Of a stretch of DNA of 64,000 nucleotides, positions 27,467 to 36,326 are shown one piece after another. The DNA lies in the NCBI RefSeq assembly GCF_030696885.1, contig NZ_JAUYRI010000020.1:1-64000 (forward strand), written 5' to 3'. Source of the stretch: Thiobacillus sp. GTDB lineage: Bacteria; Pseudomonadota; Gammaproteobacteria; Burkholderiales; Thiobacillaceae. The notes below the pieces were generated by a model. The model searched no databases, was not told the origin of the DNA, and saw only the letters and a list, made by a program, of their open reading frames with translations. Both the position numbers and the translations under genes were made by a program. Every line of letters begins with the position of its first letter. The stretch's first letter is position 1.

Positions 27467-27817
27467 TTACTGCGCGGCCTCCGGCGCGGCGGCCGGCTTC
27501 TTGGTCGCGCCGCACTTGCCTTCACCGCACTTGCCGTCTTTCATCTTGGCCTTGTTGCCGCATTTGCCTTCACCGCACTTGCCATCCTTCATTTTGGCGG
27601 CGCCACCGCATTTGCCGTCCATGGGCTTGGCGCCGGCCTTGGCGCCACATTTGCCTTCGGCCGGCTTGGCTGCACCGTGGTTGTCGGCGACCTGGTAGCC
27701 CGAGGACAGACCAGTCAGGGCGAAAGGATTTTCAGCGGCCGCGGCGATGGGGGCGGCGGCCATGCTGGCGACGAAAGCGGAGCCCACAGCGGTGGCGATC
27801 AGGGTTTTCTTGGACAT
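27467..27817 (-). CDS. hvfA: HvfA-like secreted EGKCG-repeat peptide (RiPP precursor)
   Basis: A 116-residue peptide with a signal sequence (1-28, AxA at the end) and a low-complexity Lys/Gly/Ala core. Six pentapeptides of the form (E/D)-G-K-C-G place cysteines at 57, 70, 81, 86, 97 and 102; two 13-residue units K-M-K-D-G-K-C-G-E-G-K-C-G are identical. This matches the precursors (HvfA, bufferin-like) whose EGKCG cysteines are modified by DUF692/DUF2063 pairs to bind copper. A GGAGAG ribosome binding site precedes the ATG. Expected to be exported and to sequester copper in the periplasm. Confidence 0.9.
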   Translation of the reverse strand: MSKKTLIATAVGSAFVASMAAAPIAAAAENPFALTGLSSGYQVADNHGAAKPAEGKCGAKAGAKPMDGKCGGAAKMKDGKCGEGKCGNKAKMKDGKCGEGKCGATKKPAAAPEAAQ

Positions 27818-27887
27818 GGTATTTCTCTCCTAACAAAATTTAACGAGGGACCAAATTACCGGACGATTCCGGATTGTTGCAAAAGGC

Positions 27888-28145
27888 TCACGAGCCGAGC
27901 TTTTTCTGCAATTCGCTTGCGATGCGCTGCCGGGCTTCGGGTGTCAGCCCGTTAGCATCATCGTTGGCCGCAGCTTCTTCACGAAACAGACGGCGCATTT
28001 CCTGCAGTTGCTGGCTGAATCGGGCGCAGTTCTTGCAGATCGCAAGGTGTAGTCGCAAGGCCATGCGATTGGAAAGCGGCAGCCGTTGGTCCATGGCGCG
28101 CGAGGCAAGTTCGGTTGCTTCCCTGCATGTCGCCATCCAATTCAT
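27888..28145 (-). CDS. Zinc-finger anti-sigma factor
   Basis: A small 85-residue protein with the zinc-binding anti-sigma signature H33-x3-C37-x2-C40 (HLAICKNC), preceded by Cys7-type residues, and no membrane segment. Soluble ZAS-type anti-sigma factors of this kind often sense redox or metals by losing zinc. Its start overlaps the sigma factor stop by 4 bases, so it surely pairs with it. It lies 70 bases upstream of hvfA on the same strand and is the obvious candidate for sensing copper or thiol stress. Confidence 0.85.
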   Translation of the reverse strand: MNWMATCREATELASRAMDQRLPLSNRMALRLHLAICKNCARFSQQLQEMRRLFREEAAANDDANGLTPEARQRIASELQKKLGS

Positions 28146-28708
28146 ACGGCACCCACTTTCGAAAACCCGTTCAACTCAAGGCATTGACGCATGAACAATC
28201 GTGCGCGATGCAGCAGTACCCAGCAGTTCGTCGGCGTGATATTCAATTCCTTACAGATTTCTTCGGTTTCCATGCCGGCCACCTCGCGCAGGCTGAACAC
28301 CTGGGCCATGACCGGCTTCAGGCGGTCGGCGCAGTCGTCGAGCACGCGCCGCAACTGGCCCAGTTCCGCCTCTGCGTGCGGATTGCCCCAGGGGCGCAGC
28401 GGCTCGGCCCAGTGGCCGTCCTGCACGAACAGCAGGTCGATCGCCTCTTCACCGTCCTCGTCGCGCGGGATTTCCACCTCGCGCACATTGCGGCGGATCA
28501 GGTCGACGATCTTGTGCTTGAGGATGCCGGTGAGCCAGGTGCGCGGGCTGGCGTCGCCAGCGTAGCGGGCCTGCGCCGACAGCGCCGCCAGCAGGGTTTC
28601 CTGGACCGCGTCCTCGGCCAGTTCGTCCGAATGCAGCTGGCGGCGCGCCACACGGAACAGATAATCGCCGTGATCGGTCAGCCAGGTGTGCGCGTCGAGC
28701 GTGTTCAT
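28142..28708 (-). CDS. ECF-type RNA polymerase sigma factor
   Basis: A 188-residue extracytoplasmic-function sigma factor with region 2 (LFRVARRQLHSDELAEDAVQETLL, and TWLTGILKHKIVDLIRR) and region 4 (LREVAGMETEEICKELNITPTNCWVLLHRAR). I chose the ATG at 28708, which has an AAGGA ribosome binding site seven bases upstream, over an in-frame start 36 codons earlier. It heads a sigma, anti-sigma, hvfA, hvfB, hvfC operon. It is divergent from hsp20, with a GCAGTT/AACTGC palindrome between them. Confidence 0.92.
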   Translation of the reverse strand: MNTLDAHTWLTDHGDYLFRVARRQLHSDELAEDAVQETLLAALSAQARYAGDASPRTWLTGILKHKIVDLIRRNVREVEIPRDEDGEEAIDLLFVQDGHWAEPLRPWGNPHAEAELGQLRRVLDDCADRLKPVMAQVFSLREVAGMETEEICKELNITPTNCWVLLHRARLFMRQCLELNGFSKVGAV

Positions 28709-28745
28709 CGGGGGTCCTTTTTTTCGGCTTGCGGGCACTTTAGGG

Positions 28746-28769
28746 GCAGTTCGCAAAACCGACAACTGC
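28746..28769. promoter_or_regulatory. Inverted repeat between the sigma factor and hsp20 genes
   Basis: GCAGTT (28746-28751) and AACTGC (28764-28769) form a perfect 6-bp dyad with 12 bases between, in the 131-bp divergent region. It may be an operator for one or both genes; no regulator is identified. Confidence 0.35.
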
Positions 28770-28839
28770 GGCTCTTGAAATGCGCCGCGCACCCCCCAGA
28801 TCGGTTGCATCGACATTCGTCAACCTGAAGGAGGACATG

Positions 28840-29259
28840 ATGGCCCATATCACCTACGACCCGCGTGCAATGACTGACCCGCTGGACGCGCTGTTCCGGG
28901 GCTTCTTACACCCGGTCCGCATGGACACAGAAGTGCCGCAGATCCGCATGGACGTGAAGGAAAACGAGGGCGGCTATGCCGTCCACGCCGATATCCCGGG
29001 GGTCGACAAGGATGACATCCACGTCTCCATCGACGGCAACACGGTGGCAATCAGCGCCGAAGTGAAGAAGAGCACCGAGCAGAAGGATGGCGAGACCGTG
29101 CTGCGGCGCGAACGCGCTTTCGGCCGGGTCAGCCGCAGTTTCGCGCTGGAGCACGAGGTGGACGAGGCGTCCGCCACTGCCCGCTATCGCGACGGCGTGC
29201 TGGAGCTGGTGCTGCCGAAGAAGGCCGCTGCCGCGGCCAGGCGGCTGGCCGTGCAGTAA
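28840..29259 (+). CDS. Hsp20/alpha-crystallin small heat-shock protein
   Basis: An ATP-independent holdase of 139 residues. The alpha-crystallin domain spans about 35-130 with the conserved VDKDDIHVSIDGNTVAIS and the final strand GVLELVLPKK. The C-terminal I-x-I motif is not obvious. An AGGAGG ribosome binding site (28829-28834) sits 5 bases before the ATG at 28840 and only 2 bases before another ATG at 28837, so 28840 is preferred. Divergent from the ECF sigma gene and followed by a strong terminator. Confidence 0.93.
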   Translation: MAHITYDPRAMTDPLDALFRGFLHPVRMDTEVPQIRMDVKENEGGYAVHADIPGVDKDDIHVSIDGNTVAISAEVKKSTEQKDGETVLRRERAFGRVSRSFALEHEVDEASATARYRDGVLELVLPKKAAAAARRLAVQ

Positions 29260-29278
29260 GCACGATCCGGCCGGCAGT

Positions 29279-30228
<950 letters not shown>

Positions 30229-30246
30229 CCACACCCTGACCCCTGT

Positions 30247-30702
30247 ATGCGCTACTGGCTAATGAAATCCGAACCGAGCGATGTCAGCATCGACGATCTC
30301 GCTGCCATGCCCGGGCAAAGCGTCGCCTGGTACGGCGTGCGCAACTATCAGGCGCGCAATTTCATGCGCGACCAGATGAAGCCCGGCGACAAGGTGTTGT
30401 TCTACCATTCGTCGTGCGCCGAGCCGGGCATCGCCGGGCTGGCCGAGGTGAGCGTGCTGGCGTATCCGGATGCGACCCAGTTCGATCCCAAGAACAAATA
30501 CTTCGATCCCAAGGCAACAGCGGAAACGCCGCGCTGGTTCAACGTCGACGTCAAGCTGGTGAAGAAGACACGGCTGATGCCGCTGTCCGAAATCCGCAGC
30601 CATCCCGAACTCGCCAACATGCGCATCCTGCAGAAGGGCAACCGCCTGTCGATCACCCCGGTCGACCCGGCCGAGTATCAATTCATCGTCAAGCAGCTCT
30701 AG
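30247..30702 (+). CDS. EVE-domain protein
   Basis: A 151-residue single EVE (PUA-like, YTH-related) domain protein similar to thymocyte nuclear protein 1. The aromatic cage region (MRYWLMKSEPSD at the start, WYGVRNYQARNFMR, FYHSS) is intact; such domains bind modified bases in DNA or RNA. The native bacterial ligand is unknown. The gene begins directly after a CCTGACCCCTG repeat, with no obvious ribosome binding site, 18 bases after argB, and its stop abuts the next ATG, so the three probably share a transcript. Confidence 0.9.
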   Translation: MRYWLMKSEPSDVSIDDLAAMPGQSVAWYGVRNYQARNFMRDQMKPGDKVLFYHSSCAEPGIAGLAEVSVLAYPDATQFDPKNKYFDPKATAETPRWFNVDVKLVKKTRLMPLSEIRSHPELANMRILQKGNRLSITPVDPAEYQFIVKQL

Positions 30703-31515
30703 ATGCCCGAGCTCGCCCCGGCGCTGCTGGCAGCCTACATCGGCCTGGGCCTGGTGGTCGGCTTCGTCGCTGGCCTGCTCGGGGTCGGTGGCGGCCTCAT
30801 CATCGTGCCGGTGCTGATCATGCTGCTGCACGCGCAGGGCCTGGCTGCCGGCATGGAACCGCAGCTGGCGCTTGGTACTTCGCTTGCGTCGATTCTTTTC
30901 ACTTCGCTGTCCAGCGTGCGTGCGCACCACCGTCATGGCGCTGTCGAATGGCCGCTGGTGTGGCGCATCACGCCCGGCATCCTGCTCGGTACGCTGGCGG
31001 GCGCCTTGTTTGCCGCGCAGATGCCGGCGCTGGTACTGAAAGTTTTTTTTATTGCCTTCCTGTTTTATGCCGCTGCCCAGATGTGGCTCGACTTCAAGCC
31101 GGCCCCGCACCGTGCGCTGCCAGGACGCATCGGGACCACGCTGGCAGGCGGCGTGATCGGCGCGGTGTCGAGCTGGGTCGGCATCGGCGGCGGCACGCTG
31201 TCGGTGCCGTTCATGTTGTGGCACAACGTGACGCTGCATCGCGCGATCGCCACATCCGCCGCAATCGGCTTTCCGATCGCGATCGCCGGTGCGGTCGGTT
31301 ATGTACTGGGCGGATGGAATACAGCGGGTCTGCCGCCCGGCAGTGCTGGCTTCGTCTACCTGCCGGCGCTCGCCGGCATCGTGATCGGCAGCGTGTTCAC
31401 CGCGCCGCTCGGCGCGCGCACCGCGCACCGCCTGCCGGTGCGGCCGCTGAAGCGGATATTTGCACTGCTGCTGGTGACGCTGGCGCTGCGCATGGTATGG
31501 ACGTTCCAGAATTGA
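30703..31515 (+). CDS. TauE/SafE-family transporter
   Basis: An inner-membrane protein of 270 residues with about eight helices in two repeats, each opened by the family motif (GFVAGLLGVGGGLIIVP at about 20-36 and GAVSSWVGIGGGTLSVP at about 147-163). TauE/SafE proteins export sulfite, sulfoacetate or other sulfur-containing organic anions; sulfite export would suit a sulfur oxidiser but is an inference. Its ATG follows the EVE-gene stop immediately. A 27-base hairpin lies beyond its end. Confidence 0.88.
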   Translation: MPELAPALLAAYIGLGLVVGFVAGLLGVGGGLIIVPVLIMLLHAQGLAAGMEPQLALGTSLASILFTSLSSVRAHHRHGAVEWPLVWRITPGILLGTLAGALFAAQMPALVLKVFFIAFLFYAAAQMWLDFKPAPHRALPGRIGTTLAGGVIGAVSSWVGIGGGTLSVPFMLWHNVTLHRAIATSAAIGFPIAIAGAVGYVLGGWNTAGLPPGSAGFVYLPALAGIVIGSVFTAPLGARTAHRLPVRPLKRIFALLLVTLALRMVWTFQN

Positions 31516-31531
31516 GCTTGATAGCCTATAT

Positions 31532-31558
31532 GTGGAGAGCGTGAGGCATGCACTCCAC
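31532..31558 (+). promoter_or_regulatory. Imperfect hairpin between the TauE gene and rpfF
   Basis: As RNA, GUGGAG-a-GCGUG pairs with CAUGC-a-CUCCAC around a 3-base loop: 11 pairs (one G-U) with one A-A mismatch. No T-run follows, so it is not a standard terminator. It may be an operator palindrome or an mRNA stability element in the 166-bp rpfF upstream region. Confidence 0.4.
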
Positions 31559-31681
31559 TAAATGTGGGGGATATGTGACAGTAATGATTGCGTGCTTGAG
31601 CCGCCACGCGGCGCGCGTTAGTCTTTCGACACATGCTGAAAATTCGTCGCATGGCTGATCATCAACTCCGTGGAGAATCAC

Positions 31682-32599
31682 ATGGCGCACTTACAGGCAG
31701 TTCGGACTTCGCTGCAACCGCAGCAAAACACATTCACCCAATTGACCACGTATTTCGATGCGCACAACCAGATTTCCTGGGGCTACATGCACGCGGAGCC
31801 GCGCCCTTGTTTCACGCCGACCTTGCTGCAGGAGTTGCTGGCGTGGTGCCATGAAATTGCCGGACAGATCGACGACCCTGATCAGCCTGATGTGCGTTAC
31901 ATGGTGACGGCGTCGTCCCATCCGGGGGTGTTCAATTACGGCGGCGATCTCAACCGTTTTGCCGAGTTGATCGTGTCGGGCGAGCGCGACCGTCTCGCGC
32001 AGTACGCCCAGGCGTGCATCGAGCCGCTGTATCTGTATGCGGTGCATCTGAACCGGCCCGGTCTGAAGTCCATTTCGCTGGTGCAGGGCGACGCGCTGGG
32101 CGGCGGATTTGAATGTGCGCTGTCCGGCAATGTGCTGATCGCCGAACGGGGTTGCAAGCTTGGATTTCCTGAAATCCTGTTCAACCTGTTTCCGGGCATG
32201 GGCGCATTGAGCCTGCTGGGGCGCCGGGTGGGCTATCAGAAGGCAGAGCAGATCATTCTCAGCGGGCGTCTGTACCTTGCCGAGGAGTTGCACGAAATGG
32301 GCGTGGTGGACGTGCTGGCCGAGCCGGGAGAGGGCGAGTGGGCGGTACACGATTACATTCGGCGTGAAACCCGTTCGCGCAATGGCGCATTGGCCCTGCG
32401 CAGTGCGCGCGACGAAATCCAGCCCATTTCGTACGGGGAGCTGATGCGCATTACCGATATCTGGGTCGATGCCGCCCTGCGTCTGGAAGCGAAGGACATC
32501 CGCATGATGGAGCGTCTGGTGAGCCGCCAAACGGGCAAGGCGGAAGCCGTGCCGGCAACACCCGCAGCCACGACCGCATCACAGAAGTTCAGCGCTTAG
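31682..32599 (+). CDS. rpfF: DSF synthase RpfF (crotonase family)
   Basis: A 305-residue enoyl-CoA hydratase-like enzyme that makes diffusible signal factor, a cis-2-unsaturated fatty acid, by acyl-ACP dehydration and thioesterase activity. The diagnostic segment GDALGGGFECALSGNVLIAE then GFPEILFNLFPGMGA carries E144 and E164, spaced exactly as the two catalytic glutamates of Xanthomonas RpfF (E141/E161). The ATG at 31682 has GGAG six bases upstream. It converges on an RpfC-type sensor gene and overlaps it by 21 bases. Confidence 0.92.
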   Translation: MAHLQAVRTSLQPQQNTFTQLTTYFDAHNQISWGYMHAEPRPCFTPTLLQELLAWCHEIAGQIDDPDQPDVRYMVTASSHPGVFNYGGDLNRFAELIVSGERDRLAQYAQACIEPLYLYAVHLNRPGLKSISLVQGDALGGGFECALSGNVLIAERGCKLGFPEILFNLFPGMGALSLLGRRVGYQKAEQIILSGRLYLAEELHEMGVVDVLAEPGEGEWAVHDYIRRETRSRNGALALRSARDEIQPISYGELMRITDIWVDAALRLEAKDIRMMERLVSRQTGKAEAVPATPAATTASQKFSA

Positions 32600-35098
32600 C
32601 TTGCGGGCCTGATAGGCCATCAGGGCGGCCTGCGTGGCCGTCAGGGCCGTCTGCACCGCGTGCAGACGGTCATGGGCCAGCTGGCTGGTGAACTCGAAGG
32701 GCTTGACGCGCTCGGCGTCGGCGCATTGTTGCGCCAGCTGGTGGGCGCCGATGTCGCGGGCGCCGCCTTTCAACATGTGGAGCTGGTCGTTCCACAGGCC
32801 GTAATCCTGGGTGGACAGGGCGTGTTCGATGTCCTGCACGGCACGCCGGCTGTCTTCCTCGAAACTCGTCAGCAGGTCTTCCACTAGGGTGTTTCCTCCC
32901 ATCAGCGCCAATTCGTCGAGAACCGACTCGTCCAGCCCGTCGGCATGACGGACCTCGCGCGCGGCGGCGACGCCCGTCTGGGTTTGTTGCCCGGCGAGGC
33001 GTCCGATCAGCTCTGCAAGTTCACGGCCGTTGACGGGCTTGGTGAGGAAGGCGTCGACGCCAGCCGCCTCGCATGCCGCCTGGGCTTCGACGCGCGCGTC
33101 GGCCGTGAGCATGATGACGGGCAGATGCCCTTTTTCCATGAAGCGCCAGCGCTTGACCACTTCCGGTCCCGACAACTGCGGCATATGCATGTCGACGATG
33201 GCGAGCTGGTAGGCGGGCTCGCCGGCTTCGAGCATGGCCAGGGCCTCTTCGCCGTCACGCGCGAGATGGACGGTATGCCCGCTGTGTTCGAGCAAGCCAC
33301 GTATGACGCGCTGGTTGACCGGGTTGTCTTCGGCCACCAGGATGCGCAGCCCGAATCCGCCCTGCGCCTGCAGGTGCTGGGCCATCGACACCACATTGGG
33401 CGGCATCTCGTGGCTGACTGCAGCATGAATGGCGTTGAACAGCAGCGTGGCGTTGACGGGCGTGCGCAACACCGCGGCATAACCTTCGCGTTCCAGCGCC
33501 TGGTCACGCAACGGTGTGCTGGCGTCGGATTCGATCAGGATGAGGGGCAGCGTAGAAAGGCCGGGGTCGTCACGCAGCCGATGCAACAACGCGACCGGAT
33601 CGTCCGACAGCGCGCTACGTTCCACCACGACCGCGCCCAGCGGCGTGCCGCCCGAGAGGTCGGTCGACAGCTCGGCCGCCAGACGGACGGTGTTGCCCAC
33701 CCGCATGGATTCGGCGCCCCAGCCGTGGATCATGGTTTGCAAACGGATCGACAATTCACCCGAGGCAAGAATGGCGACCCGCATGGGCGCTTCGAATTGC
33801 GCTTCGGGCGGCGCAAGCTCGTCGGCAGTCTGTAACGCGAACGGCAGTTCGAACCAGAACGTCGTGCCTTCGCCTTCGCGGCTGTGCAGGCCGATTTGTC
33901 CGCCCATGGTTTCCACCAGCTGGCGGGCGATGGTGGTGCCCAGGCCGCTACCGCCGAACCGGCGGGTGATGGAGGGATCGGCCTGGGTGAAACTGTCGAA
34001 AATCCGGGCCTGCGCGGCTTCCGGAATGCCGATGCCAGTGTCGACGATCTCAAAGCGCAGGCGTTGCGGCTGATGGCTCTGCCCGATGGGGCGCACATAG
34101 ACGTCGACCCGGCCGCTTTCGGTGAACTTGATGGCATTGCCGATCAGGTTGATCAGGATCTGGCGCAAATGCCGCGCGTCGCCATGCAGATTGAAAGGCG
34201 TCTGTGGCGCGATATGCGGTGACAGCCCCAGTCCCTTGCCCCGCGCCTGATGTTCCATCATCGAGACGGTGCCGTTGACCAGCCGGTGGAGGTCGAAATT
34301 CTCACTTTCGGTGAGGATGCGCCCGGCCTCGATGCGGGAAATGTCGAGCACGCTCTCGATCAGGTCCAGCAGGGTATTGGCCGATGCGCGGATGATCCGG
34401 GTGAGTTCTTTCTGCTCCTTGTCCAGTCGGGTTTCCGACAGCAGGTCGGATACGCCGATGACGCCGTTCAGCGGCGTGCGAAGCTCGTGGCTCATGTTGG
34501 CAAGAAAATTCGACTTAGCCTGGTTGGCTTCGTTGGCGCGCCTGATCGCCGAATGCAGCTGGCGCATCAGGGCGGCGGCATACAGTGGGACGATGATCAT
34601 GGTGAACATGATGCCCGTGCCCAGTGCCAGCTGCGTTTGCCAGAAGGGATTGAAAACCAGCACCGCGCCAAATCCCACAGTGGTGAGCGCCGTGGAAAAA
34701 TACAGATACGGCACACCGTATCGGAAGCCGTTGCCGAGCGTGACCCAGAGGTAGACGCCCACCAGTGGTGCAGAGGTTTCTCCGCCAATCAGCAGCAGGA
34801 AGGATGCGGTCGAAAAATCCACCACGGCCCCAAAGATACGTCGTGGCGGCGATGCCTGCAGGCTGATCAGGGTGCCGGCCAGGATGAGCGTGGCAGTCGA
34901 CAGGAAAAACAGCGCGACGAAGTGAATGCTGGAGTAGATGTACTCGGGGTGTTCCACCCAGCTCGAGCTGAAATAGAAGTAGGAAACGACGCCGATGACA
35001 AAACGGATCAGCGCCTGCTGAAACTCGGTGTCTGGCCGCGCACGTATATGCGCCCTCAGGCGCTGAACGAAAGCGGGTAGCGGCAGCCTCGCCATCAT
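32579..35098 (-). CDS. rpfC: RpfC-type hybrid sensor kinase for DSF
   Basis: A membrane hybrid kinase of 839 residues. The N-terminal five-helix sensor (about 30-175) contains YLWVTLGNGFRYG, typical of the DSF receptor RpfC. Then come HisKA with H204 (NMSHELRTPLNG), HATPase (about 305-420), an additional degenerate receiver-like domain (about 438-560), a true receiver with D636 (IVDMHMP), and an Hpt domain with H774 (LHMLKGGARD). Xanthomonas RpfC lacks the extra receiver. It follows rpfG by 12 bases and would phosphorylate it. Confidence 0.9.
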   Translation of the reverse strand: MMARLPLPAFVQRLRAHIRARPDTEFQQALIRFVIGVVSYFYFSSSWVEHPEYIYSSIHFVALFFLSTATLILAGTLISLQASPPRRIFGAVVDFSTASFLLLIGGETSAPLVGVYLWVTLGNGFRYGVPYLYFSTALTTVGFGAVLVFNPFWQTQLALGTGIMFTMIIVPLYAAALMRQLHSAIRRANEANQAKSNFLANMSHELRTPLNGVIGVSDLLSETRLDKEQKELTRIIRASANTLLDLIESVLDISRIEAGRILTESENFDLHRLVNGTVSMMEHQARGKGLGLSPHIAPQTPFNLHGDARHLRQILINLIGNAIKFTESGRVDVYVRPIGQSHQPQRLRFEIVDTGIGIPEAAQARIFDSFTQADPSITRRFGGSGLGTTIARQLVETMGGQIGLHSREGEGTTFWFELPFALQTADELAPPEAQFEAPMRVAILASGELSIRLQTMIHGWGAESMRVGNTVRLAAELSTDLSGGTPLGAVVVERSALSDDPVALLHRLRDDPGLSTLPLILIESDASTPLRDQALEREGYAAVLRTPVNATLLFNAIHAAVSHEMPPNVVSMAQHLQAQGGFGLRILVAEDNPVNQRVIRGLLEHSGHTVHLARDGEEALAMLEAGEPAYQLAIVDMHMPQLSGPEVVKRWRFMEKGHLPVIMLTADARVEAQAACEAAGVDAFLTKPVNGRELAELIGRLAGQQTQTGVAAAREVRHADGLDESVLDELALMGGNTLVEDLLTSFEEDSRRAVQDIEHALSTQDYGLWNDQLHMLKGGARDIGAHQLAQQCADAERVKPFEFTSQLAHDRLHAVQTALTATQAALMAYQARKLSAELL

Positions 35099-35110
35099 GC
35101 GCTTACGGCG

Positions 35111-36232
35111 TCAGCGGGGCGTGTCGCCCAGTTCCCGCATGATCGCGGCGACGGCGTCGATGCGCAGTTCGAATGCGCGCACGCAGGCGGGATCGAAGTG
35201 CCGGCCACTTTCGGACTGAAGGTAGGCGAGCGCGTCCTGGAACGACCACGCACCCTTGTAGGGCCGGTTCGAGGTGAGGGCGTCGAACACGTCGGCCACC
35301 GCCACGATGCGCGCGGGCAGCGGGATGTCTTCGCCGGCGAGCCCCTGTGGGTAGCCGCTGCCGTCGAATTTCTCGTGATGGCCGAGCGCGATCACCGCGC
35401 CCATCTGAAGATAGCGTGAAGGGCTGTCGGACAGGATTTCATGGCCAATCTGCGGATGGCGCCGCATGACGACCTGTTCATCCGGAGTGTGACGGCCGGG
35501 CTTCAGCAGGATGTGGTCGGGGATGCCGATCTTGCCGATGTCGTGCATCGGCGAGGCCGCCTCGATTTCGTCGCATTCCATCGCGGTGAGCTTGAGCTCC
35601 TCGGCGATCAGGCGGGCGTAGCGGGACATCCGAATGATGTGGTTGCCGGTTTCCTCGTCGCGGTATTCGCCTGCCTTGGCCAGCTTCATCAGGGTTTCGC
35701 GTTCGCGCAGGCGCACCGCGCGGGTGGCCTGCATGACCTGCTCTTCCAGCCACTGCGCGCGGTCGGCCACCACTTTCTGGCTGCGTCGCAGCGTCAGCAG
35801 GTTGAGACAGCGCGCACGGCATTCCAGCGGGTCGATCGGGCGGGTGAGAAAGTCGGTGGCGCCGTTTTCCAGTGCCTGGTAGCGCACCTGGCGGTCTTCC
35901 ACCACGGTGACGATGATCAGCGGCACGTCGGACAGACGGCGTTCGGCGCGGACACGGCGGGTGAATTCGATGCCGTCCATGCCGGGCATGCGGTAGTCGG
36001 TGATGATCAGGTCCGGCGTCTCGACCTGCATGTGCGCCAGCGCTTCCAGCGGGTCGGCAAAGCTGCTGACCACCACCCCGGGCTCCAGCGTGCGTGCCAG
36101 GCCTTCGAGCAGGCTGCGCGCGGTGCTGCGGTCGTCGACAATGACCACCCGCGCGCCGCCACGCGGCCGCGCGTCCCCTGTCGGGGTGCTGGGCAAGTCG
36201 GGAGGCACGATGCGCAAGGGTGTGGAGGCCAT
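35111..36232 (-). CDS. rpfG: RpfG-type response regulator with HD-GYP phosphodiesterase
   Basis: A cytosolic 373-residue regulator that degrades c-di-GMP when phosphorylated. Receiver domain about 28-145 with D79 (ITDYRMPG); HD-GYP domain about 175-365 with H230-D231 (MHDIGKIGIPD) and HHEKFDGSGYP at 285-295, all metal and GYP residues intact. Together with RpfC it should convert DSF perception into lower c-di-GMP. It is the first gene of the rpfG-rpfC operon. Confidence 0.93.
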   Translation of the reverse strand: MASTPLRIVPPDLPSTPTGDARPRGGARVVIVDDRSTARSLLEGLARTLEPGVVVSSFADPLEALAHMQVETPDLIITDYRMPGMDGIEFTRRVRAERRLSDVPLIIVTVVEDRQVRYQALENGATDFLTRPIDPLECRARCLNLLTLRRSQKVVADRAQWLEEQVMQATRAVRLRERETLMKLAKAGEYRDEETGNHIIRMSRYARLIAEELKLTAMECDEIEAASPMHDIGKIGIPDHILLKPGRHTPDEQVVMRRHPQIGHEILSDSPSRYLQMGAVIALGHHEKFDGSGYPQGLAGEDIPLPARIVAVADVFDALTSNRPYKGAWSFQDALAYLQSESGRHFDPACVRAFELRIDAVAAIMRELGDTPR

Positions 36233-36326
36233 GATGTATTCTCTGCCGTGAACGGTTGGTTATTGTGCCGTTTTGATTAATGTATCGGGTGGTGGATCGT
36301 TTACTTTAATGCGCTGGAGACAAAAC

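Noticed and set aside
27467-27817. Classical metallothionein
   Set aside because: Cysteines are spaced as (E/D)GKCG cores behind a signal peptide and adjacent to DUF692/DUF2063 genes, which points to a modified peptide.
31506-31681. Additional small genes between the TauE-type gene and rpfF
   Set aside because: Short frames only, with no ribosome binding site or coding bias; a hairpin is the only structure seen.
31682-32599. Ordinary beta-oxidation enoyl-CoA hydratase
   Set aside because: The two glutamates, GDALGGGFE block and flanking RpfC/RpfG genes identify RpfF.
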